From assembly GCA_947646735.1 (NCBI GenBank), contig CANTFK010000961.1, forward strand, positions 372,001 through 436,000: DNA of 64,000 nucleotides, written 5' to 3'. A model generated the notes under the pieces. The model did not search any database. It saw only the letters and a list, made by a program, of their open reading frames with translations, and was not told the DNA's origin. Position numbers and translations under genes: made by a program. Positions 1 through 9,475 of the stretch are shown here, in pieces; positions within the stretch are counted from its first letter, which is position 1; every line of letters begins with the position of its first letter. The DNA comes from Peronospora farinosa. Lineage: Eukaryota > Oomycota > Peronosporomycetes > Peronosporales > Peronosporaceae.

Positions 1-1491
1 TGCCTACGTCGTGGATTCAGTGGGAGAAATTCCGACTACGTTTCAGTCGGCAATAAAATCCAGCGGCGCAGTTTAGTGGAAGGAGGCGTGCGACTCGGAG
101 ATGCCATCGCTTCACAAAACATGACATGGGTTCTCGTTCCAATACCAAAGGAACGCAAGGCAATTGGCAACAGATGGGTATAGAAACCAATCTGGGGAGA
201 TAGAGCGGTTCAAGGCGCGACTTGTGGCCAAGGGATCTCACAGAACCACGGCATAGACTACGAGGAAAACTTTGCGCCGGTGGCCTAATTTACATCCATC
301 AGGATTTTGATCAGTTTGGCTGCCAAGTACAAGCTCACAGTGCACTAGATGGACGTGAAGACAGCATTCCTGCACGGCCTTTTAGACAAAGACATCTATA
401 TGGCGCAATCGGATGGCTTTTCGATCAAGACCACCCAGACTTTGTGTGCAAGCTCAAGCGTCCACTGTATGGATTGAAACAGTCACCGCGTATGTGGAAC
501 AAGTCCATTGATAAGTTCACGCTCACAATGAGGGTCAAGAAGTGCGAGTCAGACCACTACATCTACTTAAAGCGAGATGACCAAGACATGATTTCTGTGG
601 CACTTTACGTCGATGATTTGGTTCTCGCCAGCAGCAGCAAATACATCCTTTAAGATACAAAGCAGGCGCTAAGTGATCGATTTGAAATGACTGACATGGC
701 CAATTCAAGTATTTTCTGGGGATGGAGATCGATCAAGATACGGCGACGGGAAAGGTGTCTATTCGATAGACCAAGTTCGCCATAGACATTATGAGTAAGT
801 TCAGCATGGAGAACAGTAAATCCGTCAAGACGCTACAAGATCTAGAGCTCAAGTTGACTAAGGCCATGCGCAAAGGAGGCTGCAAGCATGAACAAACAAT
901 GGCGAACGTTTCCTATCGAAACGAAGTGGGATGTCTCATGAACTTGGTGGTCGGCACACGCCCGGATCTCGCAGCTGCAGTGGGAATACTGAGCCAGTTT
1001 GCAGCAGACCGTACCCAACTCATTGGCAAGCACTAAAAAGGGTCTTCAGGTACATTCAAGGAACCAAGACACATGGCATAGAGCTCCAAGCGAACAATAA
1101 AAACGGGGGTCAACGTTACTCGGATGCGAGTTAAGCCGCTGACATCGAATCACGACGAAGTACAAGTGGTTACGCGTTCATGACGAGCGACGGATGTATC
1201 AGCTGGAGAAGCAAGAAGCAACGGACGGTGGCGCTATCATCTACAGAAGAAAAGTACATGGCGCTGTCGGAAGCAACGCAAGAAGCGGTTTGGTTAAAGG
1301 TGTTCTTGCGTGAGATTGGTGAACTATTGAAAGAGGAAGTAGTCAAGATCTACGAGGATAACCACGGTGCTATCGCGCTCGCCAAGAACCCGAAGTTCCA
1401 CAAGCGCAGCAAGACCATAGACATCCGCTACCACTTCGTGCGTGAGAAGGTCGAACATGCTCAAGTGGTGCTGGAGTACAAGACATGCTAG
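1..1491 (+). pseudogene. Decayed Ty1/copia pol (reverse transcriptase and RNase H)
   Basis: Remnant of a copia polyprotein, entering from the left edge. Around 200-290 broken frames still read the start of the RVT_2 domain (ERFKARLVAKG). Around 400-650 the reverse transcriptase follows with KLKRPLYGLKQSPRMWN and the catalytic motif YVDDLVLAS. From about 790 to 1130 the connection region reads SYRNEVGCLMNLVVGTRPDL, and 1180-1491 is the RNase H end with SKKQRTVALSSTEEKYMAL and HIDIR-like IDIRYHFVREK. At least four frame changes and several stops separate these pieces, so it is inactive. No LTR was matched to it. It differs in sequence from the intact copia element at 29.8-34.4 kb, so it is a different family. 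The domain order is certain; the exact ends are not. Confidence 0.9.
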
Positions 1492-2133
1492 CTGGCATTG
1501 TGGTGGAGTGGATTCTCAAACAACGTAGTAGATCCACAAACACACACAGCGCCGGACTGCCGACTTACGGAGGGGGTACCACGATACCGTGTCGTGTTAG
1601 CCTTGGGTCTCACCTTGTGTACCCGTCGGCTTGGCTGGTCTTGCTCCTCGGTTGACGCAGAAGACTTAAAGACTTGGTCTTTGTATAAGACTTGGACTTG
1701 GTGGTCCCCGAGTGAATATCCTTCACTTGGGACCGGGTTTCTTGGGCTCAATCGACTTAGTCGAGAGCGATCACCTGGTACTATGTACCCCTTTGGTGGC
1801 TGACTGTTCTTGGTCCTTGGACCCCTTTGTGTTCTTCCCCGTAGGGAAACCGCTTCCTGTAACGGGTCGTAGAGTCTTGACACTTACTTGACACCTCAGG
1901 CCAACTATCCTGAGGTTCAACTTGCGTTCTCGCGTAATAATACGACAGTGTTCCCGCCTTTCGGGAACCACACAATTTTAGGTTGATTTATCATTGGTCC
2001 ATATTGGGACTTTAGGCCCCAATAGTAAACCAATAATAAGTTGCCACGCCGTGCCCGCTATTCGGGCCCAGCACCTGTCTACATATGTATTCGTTTATAC
2101 ATGTTAACTATGTATGTAATGTAGCCCATTACA
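1492..2133 (-). repeat. Probable 3' LTR remnant of a minus-strand Ty3/gypsy element
   Basis: On the minus strand the inner end begins TGTAATGGGC at 2133. It is preceded immediately by a purine run (positions 2148-2134), as expected for polypurine tract followed by LTR. The same inner end and purine run occur at 59945/59946. A GC-rich hairpin (around 2045-2075, CCCGCTATTCGGGC) resembles one near 51945 and 59505. The outer end was not fixed; it may lie near 1499. Open frames inside (1488-1971) show no recognisable protein. Confidence 0.5.
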
Positions 2134-2148
2134 TCACCCCCTTCTCAT
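2134..2148 (-). other. Polypurine tract of gypsy element
   Basis: Read on the minus strand this is GAGAAGGGGGTGA directly before the LTR start TGTAATG. The near-identical run at 59946-59960 (AAAGAGGGGGTGA then TGTAATG) supports the assignment. It fixes the orientation of this element as minus, with pol to the right. Confidence 0.6.
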
Positions 2149-3594
2149 GACAGCACTAACCAACTGTGAGTGCTCAACTGTCGAAACCCCATCCCTCAAA
2201 AACAAACAAGCAATGTGCGGAGACCCAACACCCAATCCAGCAGCACTTCCCAGCACCATCAGAGGGAGTGCAACAACCAGCATCATGGCGCGGCAACTCA
2301 TACCTTGGTCCCTGTACGACTTGTCCGGAGCGTGAGCTCCGGACTCGCTGGACACGATGTGGGACTACTTCCGCCGATTTCGAAAACTGCGCGGGAAAGG
2401 TCTTGATGGAATCGAGCATGAAGCTCTACAACGTTCTTGGTGTGCCTTCATCCAACGTTGGAATGGATGCTCGAGGATGGTAGCAGCTTCCAATTATGGC
2501 TCGCCAATCGAGAGGAGCTTCGCGCCGATCACTCCATCGGCGCGCTACGCGAAAGAGTGTGTGAGGATTCTTGGAATGAGGACCGCCTCTGCTTCGTCCA
2601 TGTCAATGAAGGATGCCAATCTTGTGACTCGACTCCACGCCCAACTCATGACGAATGGCGACGACACATCGCTGAGTGTCCACTCAGTGATCGCGAACGA
2701 AGTTGGATTGCAAAGTATGAGCGAAGTCTGAGCGAACGGAGGAGCGCAGTTATTCGTGGTGCGCCTCGCTGGCAGCACCACTCGCTACAGCGGAGTCAAT
2801 CTCCGCGGAATCATCAGCGCAGGGCAGCGACACGTTCGCCTGCCCGTCCTGCTGCGCGATTCTCGCCTCGCAATCGTGATAATGTGTATTCACCACGACG
2901 TTCTCGTTCACGGCGTCGTTCTCGTTCACGACATCGTTCTCGTTCGCGTCATCGTTCTCGTTCTCGACGACGTGGATCTCCTTACCACTCTCGTTTGTCA
3001 CGAGAGCGTTCGCGTGCTCGCCCGCATTGGAATAGCCCGAATTTGTGGCTTTCATACGACTGAACCACATCTTGAACGTCACGAAGGAGTGAGGAACGTG
3101 GTTCCCATGTATCCTGCTCGGGAGGGAATACAAGCAAACGTACTCGGTACCTGCGCACGGATGGAACCGCGCGCTTCTTATGAACCGACTGCAGTGCTGG
3201 TTGTGGAGGGTCCTCGTGACCCACAGTGCGTTCTACACTCCAGCGCACCTGTCCCTCCGCATCAACAAGCGGAGGAGGGCCCTCGCGATGGTAATTCTGG
3301 CGTCTGGTTGCCCAGGACGATGTTGATCAGGCCGTGAACATAGCTGTCGATGATCAGCTGGAGGCTGAGGCTGCCAGTGAACGTGCTGCCCAGGCGGAGA
3401 AGACTGCGAGTGAGAACCGGCAGTCGAACCGTGAGCTTCTCGAACGGATAAGGGTTCTGGAGCGCCAGGTGCTTGGTCAGGTCCAGACGGGATCGAGGCC
3501 CCGCCCCATGTCATCGGTGCGTCGAGCACGACGGGAAGGCCGCTCGACTTACGGACCTCTGAAGCCGGCGTCGGAGCCAGACCGTGAAGCGTAG
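2147..3594 (+). pseudogene. Antisense ORF of gypsy element: SR-rich and coiled-coil protein remnant
   Basis: Plus-strand coding remnant lying between the polypurine tract at 2134 and the convergent gypsy pol. The best-preserved piece is 2437-3063 (about 208 codons). Its C-terminal half is Arg/Ser rich, with an 18-bp tandem repeat near 2896-2975 encoding RSRSRH hexapeptides. After frame changes, 3334-3594 encodes an 86-codon segment with heptad-like Ala/Glu/Leu spacing (SNRELLERIRVLERQVLGQ) that looks like a coiled coil. Similar plus-strand proteins ending in a coiled coil lie beside minus-strand pol at 52.1-53.3 kb and 60.2-60.8 kb. It is not homologous by eye to the gag at 56 kb. Function unknown; RNA binding by the SR tract is only a guess. 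Confidence 0.5.
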
Positions 3595-4005
3595 CCGGAC
3601 AGTATTCCTTCAGCCGCCCGACATAGAATGTCGGGTGGAGTCGCAGTGAAGAAGAGACGTCGAGTGTATAAGCGTCGCCAATTGCCTTCAGAACCTTGAA
3701 TGGACCGATGAAGCGTGGCGCGAGTTTACTCGCGCCCAGGTTAGTGACCGCTGAATCCCTTAAACCTTCCGTCGATAATAATACACGATCACCTTTCTCA
3801 AGCTTGCTCATGTTCTTTCTGTCATGCTTGTCAGCGTTCTCCTTCTGTTGGTCTACCGTAGTGCATCGCGTACAAACCGGGTGATGGCTTGACGTTGGAG
3901 TATAAATTCCGACACAGCCATGTCATCAATTGGTCGCGCCGACTCAATCGGCGCGTAGTTGGCAGTAGGTGAACGCTTACCCGAAGACGGGTCAATCAAT
4001 GTCTG
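3233..4005 (-). pseudogene. Ty3/gypsy pol 3' end (integrase C-terminal part)
   Basis: The minus strand reads a broken gypsy integrase tail. Starting near 4000 it shows SPTANYAPIESARPIDDM, then VDQQKENADKHDRKN, then GDRVLLSTEGL, SKLAPRFIGPFKVLKAIG, and RLHPTFYVGRLKEY, which is the usual chromo-like end of oomycete gypsy pol. One frame change lies near 3860. The recognisable part ends at about 3600; the open frame continues to 3233 but there it is antisense to the coiled-coil ORF and is not pol-like. Protease, reverse transcriptase and integrase core are missing, so the element is truncated on its 5' side. Confidence 0.75.
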
Positions 4006-4057
4006 CGCAGTCTATCGAGCTAATGGGGACGCCACGTCTGGTGGCGTCAAATTGGCC

Positions 4058-4370
4058 GTCTTCGCACTAAAATCTTCGTAATTAGTACGAATTAAAACCA
4101 AAATAAAAAGCAGAATTAAATTTACTTAATACCTAATACTTGGGCTTGAGTCTTCCTCAAGCGCGCGTGTAAGCTAGTGACGGTACGTTCTAGCCCCGTT
4201 ACAATACTGAGAGTATTAAACCAGTTTCTAAGATGGATCGTCCGTGGATACCGATCCAAGATAAGATCCCTTTCTATGGTCGATGTGTTAACAGCAGGCT
4301 GGGAAGAACGCACGATTGACAAAGAAAGTTGGGAAAGGGGGACTGGCATGCGCACTGAATCAGGCTGATG
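4058..4370. repeat. Gypsy-leader-like sequence, no gene
   Basis: An A-rich stretch (about 4085-4125) followed by a CTTCCTCAAGCGCG motif resembles, loosely, the untranslated leader before the gag at 55865-56005. No reliable coding sequence was seen here. Confidence 0.3.
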
Positions 4371-5000
4371 TTACGTGCGTATAGGCGGCGTCAGCGAGGT
4401 ATCGTGTGAAGAAGATGCGGTTGTGGGCACAGCAACCGGCGAGACGTCGCCAGCATCGATATACATGTAAGTATCCGAAACCTTAATAGCTGGTCGCGGA
4501 GGTGGCCGAAGAGAAGGAGGCTTGACGCGGTTGTAGCGACGAAGCCGATGTTGCACATAGCAAGATCTTTCCCCTTCAAAGAAGAAAAGTTCGCGAAGGG
4601 GCTCGTCATTAGGTTCAAACAGCGGCCCTGGGCAAGCGACTGAGTTAAAGTAGACGGTACGTGCCCGCGACTTCAATTCACCTAGAACTTGCGTGGGCGT
4701 AATCAAGATAAGACGAGCACCGCGTGCGATGAACCAATCATAGATCGCCAGGTCGGGCACGTCAGCGGGCAGCCGCTGCAAATCCACGGAATACAGCGTA
4801 TGGTAACTTGAATATTTGCGAATTGTGAAGACTGTGTCACAAATCAAAATTTGGACTCTGCCCAATCGGCGGAGCGCATCATCTGATGTGCAGACGAATG
4901 AGATACCTTGTTTAGGGGATCCGATTGAAATTCCCAAGTGCGCAAGACTGAAGCCAGACTTCTGGCTGACTATCAGCCGCAAGAGATTCGAGAATTCCAT
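4371..5000 (-). CDS. Hypothetical protein, possibly retroelement ORF1-like
   Basis: An open frame of about 209 codons that does not look like a shadow frame. It has acidic/hydrophobic segments such as RLPADVPDLAIYDWFIARG and a conserved-looking segment LKSRARTVYFNS, followed by a basic CYVQHRLRRYNRVKPPSL stretch and a Pro/Ser/Thr tail. I do not recognise the family with certainty. The position among transposon debris and the absence of introns suggest an ORF1 or gag-like protein of a retroelement, but a host gene fragment is possible. The first ATG at 5000 may not be the original start. Confidence 0.35.
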   Translation of the reverse strand: MEFSNLLRLIVSQKSGFSLAHLGISIGSPKQGISFVCTSDDALRRLGRVQILICDTVFTIRKYSSYHTLYSVDLQRLPADVPDLAIYDWFIARGARLILITPTQVLGELKSRARTVYFNSVACPGPLFEPNDEPLRELFFFEGERSCYVQHRLRRYNRVKPPSLRPPPRPAIKVSDTYMYIDAGDVSPVAVPTTASSSHDTSLTPPIRT

Positions 5001-5993
5001 GAATATTATGCTCGGCCGTTAGACGACCGGCAGAAATTCACATCCTCGTACAAAGATCAGGCTCTACAGGGGTACGTAATGGCGCAAGAGCTGCGAAGCA
5101 ACGGTCAATCTCCGTATAGTGGTTGTCGTTAAGTCGCTGAAGACTGGCCCGAAACAAGAGAGTCATCAGGAACCGACCGTAAAGGTGGTGCTGGCGCCGT
5201 TCGAGCTGGCGGATCTGGCTGTGAATAGGAGCGTTGAGTGCCCGGCTGAGAGGTAACACGAGTAACAGTCATCGACATAGCGAAGAGATGTTACTCGCAA
5301 AGATAGGGATCGTCTACTGCGTCTCTAGTACGATAAAGCACCTAAGCGAACACCAGTCAAAGGTACCTAATGCTCGGACGATGATGCTCGTGCAGCCTAG
5401 TTGCTTGCTAGTTAAGTAGCCCGCAATCAACAGTTTCCCGTCAAAAGAGGTGTTCTAGTGGCAACCGCAGTCCGGCCTAGCGTCCTTAACGGTTACTACA
5501 ATACAAGTTGTTCTTCTATTTTAAGAAACCCTAGTCGATTTCCTGCGGAGAAGACTTAGCGCCAACTGTAATACCGCGCATCAGGGATGAGCAAACAGCC
5601 GAAACTTAGAGCGCCTAACTGTCTACGGGCACGGGAGTGTCGGCAGCGGAGCAACAACAACCTAGCAGTACCCGCGAGAAGGTGGTGGCGAAGCGAAGAA
5701 CAAGACGGCGACTGACAACACTGCAAAAGCGACAGCGATGGTTTGTGGCGGCAAGGCGAGCGGAATGGAGACGACTGCGAAGAGAAAAATCCGATGCGAT
5801 TTTTTAAGCAAAGGGACAGGAAACAGACGGGGCGTTTTCGATGTCGCAGGAGTGGCTTGTTTCTGTGCACTTAGGCAGAAGAAAGCAAATGGAGGAGTAG
5901 ACTCTATTACTAGGGAGGCTTCTGTATTTTTGGATGACTAGAAGCTAGTCCCTTAGGACTCGCCCTTATACGCAGCAAACCTGGATCTGTATC
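5001..5993. other. No gene recognised
   Basis: Short open frames occur on both strands but none carries a recognisable motif or convincing composition. Confidence 0.5.
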
Positions 5994-6138
5994 AAATGAC
6001 CTTTTTCTTGTGCAAAAGTTAATATCCAATTTATAAAGCCAAATGATACCTTTTGCTTGTGCGAAAGTTAATATTTAATATATAAAGCTAAATAATACTA
6101 TTTACTTGTGTGCATAAGCTAAAAATTAATAAACTTAG
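5994..6138 (+). repeat. Three imperfect tandem copies of an AT-rich ~49-bp unit
   Basis: Units start at 5994, 6041 and 6090. Each follows the pattern AAATGATAC, then CTTGTGCGAAAGTTAATAT, then TATAAAGCT, with increasing divergence in the third copy. Located 220-360 bp upstream of the TMEM41-like gene. Confidence 0.75.
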
Positions 6139-6327
6139 CGGTATGAAAAGTACTTGAGGTTTGATACTGTTATCGCAAGTAGTAATATTTTGTACGTATT
6201 GTTGAAATGCATTTGAATAATAATTTAGTGTGAGAAAGGGTGTTACAGGGCGATTTTTAAGCAAAAAATACGAAATGTAAAAAAGACAATTTTGAATATT
6301 AAAATTGACCCCGAACCGCCAATTTGA

Positions 6328-6339
6328 CATTCATCAATT
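6328..6339 (+). promoter_or_regulatory. Possible oomycete initiator (Inr) element
   Basis: CATTCATCAATT matches the oomycete core-promoter consensus CATTYYNCAWTT with one mismatch and lies 19 bp before the ATG at 6358, a usual distance for this element. Assignment is by pattern only. Confidence 0.35.
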
Positions 6340-6357
6340 CAGTTTTAGTTTTTGACC

Positions 6358-7275
6358 ATGGCCTTGCAACCTGCGTCCCAGTCACGCACGCATGCGTCAC
6401 TACTCTTTGTACTTGTACTGAGCGCCATTATAGGTGTTTACTTCTTTTTCCAGTCTGCACCTGAAGCCAAATTGTACGTATTCTTTCTCACCATATCTCA
6501 TTTACTCTTATCTATTTCTAATGTGTCAAAAATGATTGTCAAAAATGATTGTTAAAAATGTAGCTCAGAATGTGCCCCTATTTCTGTCTCCTATGTAATC
6601 CAAGGAGTATTACCCAATTGGCTAAATGGGCGCAATGATAAAATGGGTACTGTCCAGGGACTATGGCAGTGTGCGAGTCAGTACCGTGAGCACCACTCGG
6701 TCTTTGTACTCAGCAGTTTCTGCATCGTGTACATTGCACTGCAGACCTTTGCCATCCCTGGTCCTATTGTGCTAAGCATTCTTTCTGGAGCCATGTACCC
6801 ATTTCTACAGGCCCAGATATTGGTGGCTTTTTGTGCTACTACAGGTGCCTCGTTGTGCTTTATGCTGTCCTACTTTTTAGGTCGTGGAGTCTTTAGTCGA
6901 CTGTTTGCTGGCATGATGGGCCGCTTTAAGGAGAAAATCGCCCAAAACCAGAAGAACCTCTTTTACTACTTGCTATTCCTGCGGATTACGCCTCTATTGC
7001 CCAATTGGTTCGTCAACATTGCTTGTCCGTTGGTGGACGTTCCGTTCAAGTATTTTTTTATGGCTACATTGATTGGTTTGATCCCAGCCAACTTCTTGCA
7101 TATCTCGACGGGTGCAACGCTGAATAGTGCTGCTGGAGTGTCGAGTGGTAGCAATGCCGTCAACTTTGCCGTGCTTTTTTTGTTGCAATTTGTGGCCTTG
7201 CTGCCGACGCTGTTCAAGGGCAAAATTGAAAAGTACGAGAAAGAGGCGTTTGAAAAGACCAAGAAGACTGAGTAA
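6358..7275 (+). CDS. TMEM41/VTT-domain (DedA superfamily) membrane protein
   Basis: Two exons, 6358-6473 and 6564-7275, joined across a 90-bp intron with donor GTACGT and acceptor TAG; the phases agree and give 275 residues, close to animal TMEM41 proteins. A first membrane segment (about residues 11-30) is followed by the VTT core: FAIPGPIVLSILSGAMYPF, GASLCFMLSYFLGR, then the diagnostic LRITPLLPNWFVNIA and NFLHISTGATL. Members of this family (TMEM41B, VMP1, TVP38) act as phospholipid scramblases in the ER and early secretory pathway and support autophagosome and lipid-droplet formation. The C-terminus ends KKTE, a KKxx-type ER-retrieval signal. The similarity to TMEM41 is stronger than to TVP38, especially in the LRITP segment. 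The function is inferred from family membership. Confidence 0.9.
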
Positions 7276-8072
7276 AGGTGTCGACAGGTAGTGGTTGGGA
7301 TTCTAGGCTGGAAATTTTCCGTTGTAGCGCTCTCAGATTGCAAAGTGCATGTCATCTTGGCCACTCACTCCGCGGAGTTCGAAGAAACTGTTTACAATAA
7401 AATGAAATTGGTCACTCGAAGACACGGTCCAATGTTATGTGTGTATGGTGTTTCAAAGTCACATTGCCTTGCGCGTATGACTGCGAGATCATACGATCAG
7501 AAAGGTTTATAGGGTACGTTCTGAGACCATCATCGAGTAGAAACGTATGCTGAAAAGGCGGATGAAGACAAAAGTAGAGACTTGTTTCGTTGCCACGACA
7601 AAATTAGTAGGGACATGAAGGGTAAAGTCTAGGCGAACACGATGTACTGCATAACGACGGGGAGAATTACAAAAATAACTTTGTGAGCGAGCATCGAGAA
7701 GAGCTTGAGACTGCTTACGCTTGAGCTCTTCGCTTACGCGGTACGCAGTCCAATCTATTGCGTCAACAAGAAGAAAGGCTCCCAGTGTAGCTGAAAAGCA
7801 GGCTGAGTATCTGGAGCTCAAGAGCAGAAGTGGAGAATCAGCAAAGAATGCGTCAAGCGGTTCTCCAACCACACGCCGCCTACGAGCTTCCATCAGAAGA
7901 CATACCCTAATGGAAATTCGATACAAAAGCAAGTGGCAATCAGATGCACTCGTTCCACTTATCATCAAATACATCTCAGATTCACGATTATACGTAGCAA
8001 ATTGTACCGCCTCCAATTGCTACACTGAGCTTCATCTCATTGTGACCTTCAAGTAGAAAAGTCAGTAACAGC
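7276..8072 (-). CDS. Possible small unrecognised protein
   Basis: Minus-strand open frame 8016-7507 directly downstream of DDRGK1. From an internal ATG at 7893 it reads a basic start, a hydrophobic segment, then VDAIDWTAYRVSEELKRKQ, which has a natural-looking composition. A donor-like GTAAGC follows TAYR and might mark an intron. No family was recognised and the opposite strand also has an open frame (7721-8056). The rest of this stretch (7276-7500) is 3' flank with nothing seen. Confidence 0.25.
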
Positions 8073-9225
8073 TCACTCAGGCTCCTCTTCGCTGTTAAGC
8101 CAGTCCAGGGATATTGTTGTGTTCTTGTCAGCTTCTCCGTCTAATCGGATCAGCTTGTTGCATTCTTTCGATAGTTCAGCAAATCCCAGTCGACCGCATC
8201 GCTGGATAAACATGGCAACCTTGTCCATCTCTTCCTCAGTAATGTAAATAAACTTTCCACGATCATCCACTATACCCGTGAGACGATTTGACATCTGCAG
8301 GGACTCAACACGGTCAATAGCATCCTGTGTAGTCAGGTTAAACTCCGACGCGAGGTCTTCGAGTAGCACCACCTTGTGCGACTTGACATAGTCGACAAAA
8401 TGCTGCAATAGCATCTGACTCTCCTCACTGTTTTCTGGCAGCTTCATGCCTTGCTCTTCAATCGTAAACATGTCCTTCCACTGGTCAAATTCCTCCTTGT
8501 CTTTACGTTCCTTCTCCTCCTTCAATTTCCGTTCCTGTGCTTCCAATGCCTGTTCAATCTTCGCTTCCTTTTCACGTTTCTTTTGATATGCCACTTCTTT
8601 CTCTTCCACAAGCCGCTGACGCTCTTCACGCTGCTGCTGATCAAACTATAACACAAAAATAGCAATGATTAGTAAAATCACGTCTCAAATTCATGCTCGT
8701 GTCATCTCGCATTGATACCTGACGTAGCTCTTCACGTTCTCGACGCTTCAGCTCCTTCTGCATCTCTCTCTTGGTCATAACTCTCCTAGAAATGACCCCA
8801 AATACTCAATAATATCAGTCTTTTATGCTCCCATAGCGAGCAATTCGATCTTCTTACGGCTCTAATGGTCCTTCATCGTCTCTAGCAGCCTCTACAGCTT
8901 CATTTTGAGCCGGAACAGCGGCATCCACAGGAGCAACAGCTACTTCTCGTTCTATGTTACGTTTCTTTCTGTCTTTACGCTTCCGTAGTGCTGCTAGACC
9001 TCCTCTCTCGCCACCCCGAAGCACTTCTGCTTGATTTTCATCTGCTATTTTCTAGAAACGATTTTACCTGGTTAAAGAGAGCATAGAAGACTGAAAATCA
9101 CACATACAACAGAGAGAAGAACGCACTTTAGGTTTTGAGAAGAATCCAGTCAAGAAGAGCACGAGAAACACCGTCGTGACCAGGCCTCCAAGAGAGATGA
9201 CCAGCAGGACGACGTCCGATATCAT
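8073..9225 (-). CDS. DDRGK1: DDRGK domain-containing protein 1 (UFMylation adaptor)
   Basis: Four exons: 9225-9127, 9051-8858, 8785-8719 and 8645-8073. All junctions use GT/AG, keep phase and give 310 residues; human DDRGK1 has 314. An N-terminal membrane segment (residues about 5-27) anchors the protein in the ER. A long charged coiled-coil region follows, then the C-terminal winged-helix-like domain with GIVDDRGKFIYITEEEM (DDRGK at about 247-251), which gives the family its name. In animals and plants DDRGK1 (UFBP1) works with UFL1 as part of the E3 complex that attaches UFM1 to ribosomal and ER proteins during ER stress. The first donor is GTGCGT. The gene starts 250 bp from eIF3m on the other strand, so the two probably share a promoter region. 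Identification rests on the DDRGK block, overall length and topology. Confidence 0.95.
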
Positions 9226-9475
9226 CGCGACTAAATAGAAATATCGTCCAAAAGTTGTACGAAGGTGACCTTCATTTAGAAATGAGAAAAATAAAGTCGT
9301 TTATACTCTAGTCCATATCCATATAAACGGTTTTACAATGTCAATTCGTAATGTCTACTTTCCACCACTCGTTTTCCGTTATTCCTCATATAACACACTT
9401 TTCCACCAATCAGAAGTATTCTGTAAACTGTTGGCTCTGCTAACACTACAATCCACCCAAGACCTCATCGTTGTC
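9226..9475. promoter_or_regulatory. Shared divergent promoter region of DDRGK1 and eIF3m
   Basis: The two start codons (9225 minus, 9476 plus) are only 250 bp apart. An in-frame ATG for the plus gene at 9338 would shorten this to 112 bp. No clear initiator consensus was identified. Confidence 0.45.

Noticed and set aside
1488..1971. Overlapping open frames on both strands in the presumed LTR
   Set aside because: No recognisable protein; overlapping frames of similar length on both strands suggest chance.
5556..5941. Frames of 104 (minus) and 67 (plus) codons
   Set aside because: No motif and no splicing partners.
7721..8056. Plus-strand open frame of 111 codons
   Set aside because: Ser/Arg-rich composition without motifs; it is antisense to a frame with more natural composition.
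9338..9475. N-terminal extension of eIF3m
   Set aside because: The extra 46 residues would exceed the family length and do not resemble eIF3m; more likely 5' UTR.
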